From the NCBI GenBank assembly GCA_028641055.1, contig CM054059.1:436823785-436887784 (forward strand): 64,000 nt of DNA, read 5' to 3'. Shown here piece after piece: positions 59,052 through 64,000 of the stretch. This DNA is from Alopecurus myosuroides (lineage: Eukaryota; Streptophyta; Magnoliopsida; Poales; Poaceae). Within the stretch, counting starts at the first letter, position 1. Each line of letters opens with the position of its first letter. Both the position numbers and the translations under genes were made by a program. Below the pieces are notes generated by a model. The model was given only the letters and a program-made list of their open reading frames with translations, was not told the DNA's origin and did no database searches.

Positions 59052-60731
59052 TTACTTGGAATGGCAGTTAAATACCACATGTAGGTAGGTATGGTGGACA
59101 CAATGAGAAAAACTTTGGTTTAAGGGAGTTTGGATGCACGATTAGAGCTCATACTCAGTACAGGTGGAGGCTAGCAAAAGACTGGGAGCGACAAATCAAG
59201 AAATCATAAGAGCCATAATCATGCATAGCAACATAAGCATCATTAATTAAAACATAAGCATTATCAAAAGTTCAAAAACTAAGTCGTCATGGAGGCTATT
59301 CGTGACTGGTTTGTAGTCATAAAAATGGTGTGATCATGCGCCAAGTCAACCAAATAAAACATTCGGAAGATTATACCATATATTGATGCTTTACTATGAC
59401 AAGAACAACTCATGAATCTTTCAAGACATATTAAACACTCTCAGCTATTTTAGGCTAATCATGCTACTCAATAACCACAAGGCTTTAAAACTAAAATAAC
59501 ATTTAGTATGGCATGAAAAAGTTCTAGCCACAATCTATACAAGCTTCTACTAGCAATGTTATAAATTCTACTTCAAGCAACAATTTTCTTTCTCTCAACA
59601 AGGACCATACAAAACACGCTTTAACAAAAATACTCTTTATGATACAAAAAGAAAACATGAGAGTACTCACATAACACTACTAAAACTAACAACTCTAATA
59701 TGATATGCATGCAAAACAGGAGCTAAATAAATGCAGCAGCTAGACAGAGATTAAGAATACAAAGTATTCTCATGAAAAAGCGGAGCGTGTCACTCTCCAA
59801 TAAAAGAATGCTAGGGTACAACCAAGCTTATTGAAAAAGTAAAAACAAACTGAAATAAAAAAATAAAAACAAACTGAAAACAAAAATAAAATACGCTCCA
59901 AGTAAAGCACATTAGATGCGACGGAATAAAAATATAGTTTCACTAGAAGTGACCTGATAATTTGTTGATGAAGAAGGGGGCGCCTTGGGCATCCCCAAGC
60001 TTAGACGCTTGAGTCTTCTTGGAATTTTCTGGGATGTACCACCGGGGAATCCCCAAGATTAGGCTTTTCACTCTTCTTGATCACATCATATCATCCTCTT
60101 CTCTTGACCCTTGAAAACTTCCTTCACACCAAACTTCTCACAATCTTCATTAGCAACGCTAGTGCAATTGAAATAATAAATTCACATGGTTCAGTTGCAA
60201 CGAAAGTCTAACAATCAAAAATACATTAGCTACTGTCACAACTTCTTTTAAAACTCTTTTTCTCAAAAGAACACCAAAAGAAAGAGATTAAGATGCAAAT
60301 GTGATAAATGGCAGAAATCTGTCAAAATAGAACAACAGGTAAAGATCGATTTTTTAAAAATCTTCTTTTGCTCAAATCAAAAAGTGATCAACTAAGAAAA
60401 GTTGCGTATATAACTCAGAATTAAGCACACAAAAACTCAGGTCATTTTGAATTTTCTGTGATTTTTAACGGAATTAACAGTGGACAGCAGAAATCTGTTT
60501 CCTGCGCAGAAATCCGTAATATAGGCTCAACTTTCCACTAGAGGCTTTACTTGGCTCAACAAAAACTTAAAATAAAAGATACACCGGGGTTTCTAAGGAA
60601 ATATACAACACCAAGGTGCAAATAACACCAAAGAAAACGAAAGAAAACGGGTTGAAAACAGCGAAATAAAACGGGTTGTCTTCTGGTATCGCTTTTGTTT
60701 AACGCTTTTCAGCTGGGCATAAAAGGGCAAC
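59052..60731 (-). other. Non-coding internal region of the minus-strand retrotransposon (continued)
   Basis: Continues the sequence interrupted by the solo LTR. Two copies of a GAATCCCCAAGATTAGGCTT / GCATCCCCAAGCTTAGACGC motif near 59990-60070 resemble the polypurine-tract region and suggest an internal duplication. No coding. Confidence 0.55.
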
Positions 60732-62816
60732 TCAAGTATTTTCAAGTGAAGAAGCATCAAAATCATATCTTTCTCTAATAATATAGTCAAAAGGTAGCTT
60801 CATATTCTTTCTAGCAAAGTGTTCCAAACCTTTCTTGAGGGGGAATTGATATTTAATACTCCCCTCTTTCATATCGATAATAGCACCAACAGTTCTAAGA
60901 AAAGGTCTTCCCAAAACAATAGGACAAGAAGCATTGAATTTAATGTTCATAACAACAAAATCAACAGGAGAGAGGTTATTATTAACCATAATAAGAACAT
61001 CATCAATTCTGCCAAGAGGTTTCTTCTTAGCATTATCAGCAAGATGAACATCCAAATAACAGTGTTCCAACGGTGGTAAATCAAGCATATTATAAAGCTT
61101 TTGATGCATAACAGAGATACTAGCACCAAGATCACACAAAGCATTGCAATCAAAATTATTTACTTTTATCTTAATGATAGGCTCCCAATGATCATCTAAT
61201 TTTCTAGGGATAGATGTCTCAAGTTTCAACTTTTCCTCCCTAACTTTCATGAGAGCATTGGTAATATGTTTAGTAAAGGCCATATTCATGGCACTAGCAT
61301 TGGGACTTCTAGCAAGCTTTTGAAAAAACATAATAACTTCAGAGATATTGCAATCATCAAAATCAATATTATTATCATCAAAAGTAATGGAACCATTATC
61401 TCCCACATCTCTAAAAATTTCAGCACTTTTATCGAGAGCAATTTCAGCAGATTGAGGCAATTTAGCACGTTTCACCAAAGGAGTAGGGACTTTATTAACA
61501 CCAAATACTTTACCATTGATAGTAGGAGGTTTACTAGCACTAGGAGCTTCAGTTTTACTAGTGGTTGTGATAGTGCAAACTCTAGCAATATTATTCTTTT
61601 TAGCCAATTCATCTTCTCTTTCCCACCTGGCACGTAATTCAGCCATCAACCTAACATTATCATCAATTCAAACTTGAATGGCATTCAAAGTTTTAATTTG
61701 TTTAACATCTTGTGGCAAAACTTTTAGTTTTAGAAAAACAAAATCAATAGCAAGGCTATCTACTTTAGAGGCAAGAACATCTATTTTACCAAGCTTTTCC
61801 TCAACAGATTTATTAAAAGCAGTTTCTGTGCTAATAAATTCTCTAAGAATGTTTTCAAGATCAAAGGTAGATCTTTTATTGCTATTGTAGGAGTTTCCAT
61901 AAGAATTATCATAACCATTATTAGGAGGATAGGGCTTATAATTGTTTCCACCAAAAATATTTCTATAAGCATTGTTGTTAAAATTATTATTTTTAATAAA
62001 GTTTACATCAACATGCTCTTCTTGAGAAACCAAAGAGGCTAAAGCAACATTATTAGGATCAACTTGAGCTTTACCATTAACAAGCATAGACATAATAGCA
62101 TCAAGCCTTTCACTCAAAGAGGAGGTTTCCTCAACAGAATTTACCTTCTTACCTTGTGGAGCTCTCTCAGTGTGCCACTCTGAATAATTTATCATCATAT
62201 CATAAAGAAGCTTTGTTGCATTTCCCAAAGTGATGGACATAAAGGTACCTCCAGCAGCTGAATCCAGTAGGTTCCTTGAGGAGAAATTCAGTCCTGCATA
62301 AAAGGTTTGTATAATCATCCAAGTAGTCAGTTCATGTCGGACAATTTTTCACCACAGTTTTCATTCTTTCCCAAGCTTTAACAAGATGTTCATTATCAAA
62401 TTGTTTAAAATTCATTATGTCACTTCTCAGGGATATAATCTTAGCAGGAGGATAATATTTTCCAATGAAAGCATCTTTACACTTAGTCCATGAATCAATA
62501 CTATTTCTAGGAAAAGATAGCAACCATTCTTTAGCTCTTCCTCTCAAAGAGAAAGGAAATAATTTCAATTTAATAATATCTACATCCACATCTTTATATT
62601 TTTGCATCTCACGTAGTTCAACCAAATTATTAAGGTGGGCAGCAACATCATCAGTACTATACCATAAAATTGCTCTTTCATAACAAGATTTAATAAAGCA
62701 GGTTTAATCCCATAGAAAGCAGCAGTAGGAGCGGGTGGAGAAATAGGTGTACAAATAAAATCATTGTTGTTTGTGCTAGTGAAGTCACACAACTTAGTAT
62801 TCTCAGAGGAACTCAT
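60732..62816 (-). pseudogene. Retrotransposon gag and aspartic protease, disrupted
   Basis: Start MSSSEN at 62816. A gag domain follows (residues WLLSFPRNSIDSWTKCKDAF), then an Asn-rich linker, then a retropepsin-like segment with ALCDLGASISVM (active site DLG, where DSG or DTG is usual) and PIVLGRPFLRT. Breaks: a frameshift near 62650-62670, a second near 62332-62345, and an in-frame TGA at 61668-61670. After the protease the frame ends at 60732 without reverse transcriptase. In autonomous relatives gag builds the particle and protease matures it; this copy cannot make the full product. Confidence 0.85.
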
Positions 62817-62980
62817 TTTAGCAGAATATAAGCAAGCAAATAAATAACAGCTATGAAGTAAACTAATTTTTTTGTGTTTTTGATATAGAGAAGAAAAACA
62901 ATACAAAAATAAAAACAAGACAATAAACAAAATAAAGAGGTTGAGAGTGAGAGACTCCCCTTGCCATAAGACTTCTTCCT

Positions 62981-63000
62981 CCCCGGCAACGGCGCCAGAA
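62981..63000 (-). other. Primer-binding site of the minus-strand retrotransposon
   Basis: The element strand reads TTCTGGCGCCGTTGCCGGGG immediately after the right (5') LTR, separated by 5 bases. It marks the LTR end and the element's orientation. Confidence 0.8.
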
Positions 63001-63005
63001 ATTAT

Positions 63006-64000
63006 TGTTGATGGAGAGTTGATGAAGTTATTGGAAACCCTAAGAGGCGGGTGTGATGAGCAAGCGGCAATAATTTCCCTCAGTTAAGAACCAAGGTTAT
63101 CAATCCAGTAGGAGGAAGAGGATCTCAGGAAGGTTGATGCTACTGACGGTGGTGCTCGCGCTTCACCGGTGTCAGCAACAGCGTGGAACCTGCACACAAC
63201 ACAACCAAAATACTTTGTCCCAACAGTACGGTGAGGTTGTCAATCTCACCGGTCTGGCTAAAAAGCAAAGATTAGACGTATAGTATGGAAAAATGATGTA
63301 TGCTTGGAGTAAGTAAAGAAAGCAGGAAATAGTTGCGCTTTGTTTAACAATGTGGAAAATGGACCGGGGTTCATAGGTTCACTAGTGGTGTCTCTCCATA
63401 AAAGATAGCATGCTGGGTGAACAAATTACAACTAGGCAATTGACAAATAGAGGTTGCACCGTAGTGCACATATATGACATGAAGACTACTATGATATTTA
63501 GTGCGGGCATTACAACAATATACATAGAATGACATCCATCTGCATCTATGACTAACAATCCACCCTCAGGTTATCATCCTAACCCCCTTAGGTATTAAGT
63601 TGCAAGCAACATATAACTACATTAAACAAAGTGTGTAATGTAAGCAATGATTATGCACGCGGGCACTCTCACCGCTATTTATCCCTAATGGAAACATCAC
63701 ATCCCCCTTCACGTTTCTGTCACTCGAGCAAGGTGGTGAGGAGGCATGAACCCACTATCGAGCATAAATACTCCCTCTTGGAGTCACTAGCAACTACTTG
63801 GCTAGAGCAACCACTAGCAACGGAAAGCATGCAAGATCACAAATAGCATATGCAAATAAAGACTATAATCAACTTGGCATAAGTTCAATATTCATCGGAT
63901 CCCAGCAAACACAGCACATAGAGTTACATAAGATCAATCTCGATCATGATAGGCAGCTCACGAGATCTAATCATGGAGGCATATGAGGAGAATACAACCC
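63006..64000 (-). repeat. Right (5') LTR of the minus-strand retrotransposon, cut by the window end
   Basis: Direct repeat of 52096 onward, clearly alignable for the 995 bases visible (TCAGTTAAGAACCAAGGTTA and AGGAGGAAGAGGATCTCAGG are in both). About 600 bases should lie beyond the window. Confidence 0.9.

Larger units (their letters stand above)
52096..64000 (-). mobile_element. Minus-strand gypsy-type retrotransposon, gag-protease only, right end beyond window
   Basis: Direct repeats beginning TGTTGATGG at 52096 and 63006 are its two LTRs. The primer-binding site (62981-63000, minus) and polypurine tract (next to 53685) fix the orientation. Coding is confined to a decayed gag-protease; I see no reverse transcriptase, RNase H or integrase between the LTRs, so it is a non-autonomous type like Triticeae Sabrina-class elements (name inferred). 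It inserted into the internal part of the plus-strand element whose LTR ends at 51960. The expected target duplication is GGGTA (52091-52095); its partner lies outside the window. Confidence 0.85.

Overview
The window is plant nuclear DNA dominated by nested transposable elements, with one low-copy host-type gene. The repertoire points to a large-genome grass, most likely Triticeae (wheat, Aegilops, barley or rye). It includes long CACTA elements with subterminal repeats, Mutator-like elements (MULEs) with 9-bp target duplications, gypsy elements whose LTRs begin TGATACGTC or TGATACCTC, a solo LTR beginning TGTAACACCC, and a monocot CC-NB-LRR gene. Species cannot be fixed from sequence alone. 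Family names are inferred from remembered hallmarks; no database search was run.

Layout. 14-17091 is an end-to-end CACTA transposon of about 17.1 kb flanked by CAT/CAT. It carries a TNPA-like gene on the minus strand (7 exons, open throughout), a plus-strand gene with three B3-type DNA-binding modules (5 exons, open throughout), and a minus-strand TNP2 transposase gene broken by several stops and frameshifts. 17092-21759 holds little that I recognise apart from a non-LTR retroposon tail. 21769-28797 is a 7.0-kb MULE with a perfect 9-bp target duplication (AAATTTATA). It contains two coiled-coil-type reading frames, one broken, and two satellite-like arrays of about 346 bp and about 203 bp. 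28807-37570 is a graveyard of fragments: gypsy pol, a copia-like LTR remnant, LINE reverse transcriptase, a gypsy 3' end, and an intact 805-bp MULE-like element with a palindromic 9-bp duplication. 38113-41000 is a second CACTA element (AGG/AGG), non-coding, with a ~670-bp internal repeat whose sequence also occurs inverted in the first CACTA. An inverted relative lies at about 42200-42915. Both of these carry a 5S rRNA-like segment.

43612-49111 (minus strand) is a two-exon CC-NB-LRR resistance-type gene of 933 aa. Its 2.7-kb intron has been colonised by a Harbinger MITE and a 1.07-kb MULE carrying GC-rich gene-like sequence. Its C-terminus appears slightly altered by a frameshift.

50452-64000 is a retrotransposon nest. 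A plus-strand 5' LTR (50452-51960) and primer-binding site belong to an element interrupted at 52096 by a minus-strand gypsy element. That element's left LTR is 52096-53685, its right LTR starts at 63006 and runs off the window, and it encodes only a decayed gag-protease. A 4.3-kb solo LTR with a GAAAT duplication (54747-59046) sits inside its internal region.

Biologically the most interesting pieces are the apparently intact B3-domain gene carried by a CACTA whose catalytic transposase is dead, the 5S-like segments inside a CACTA family, and the satellite-bearing MULE.
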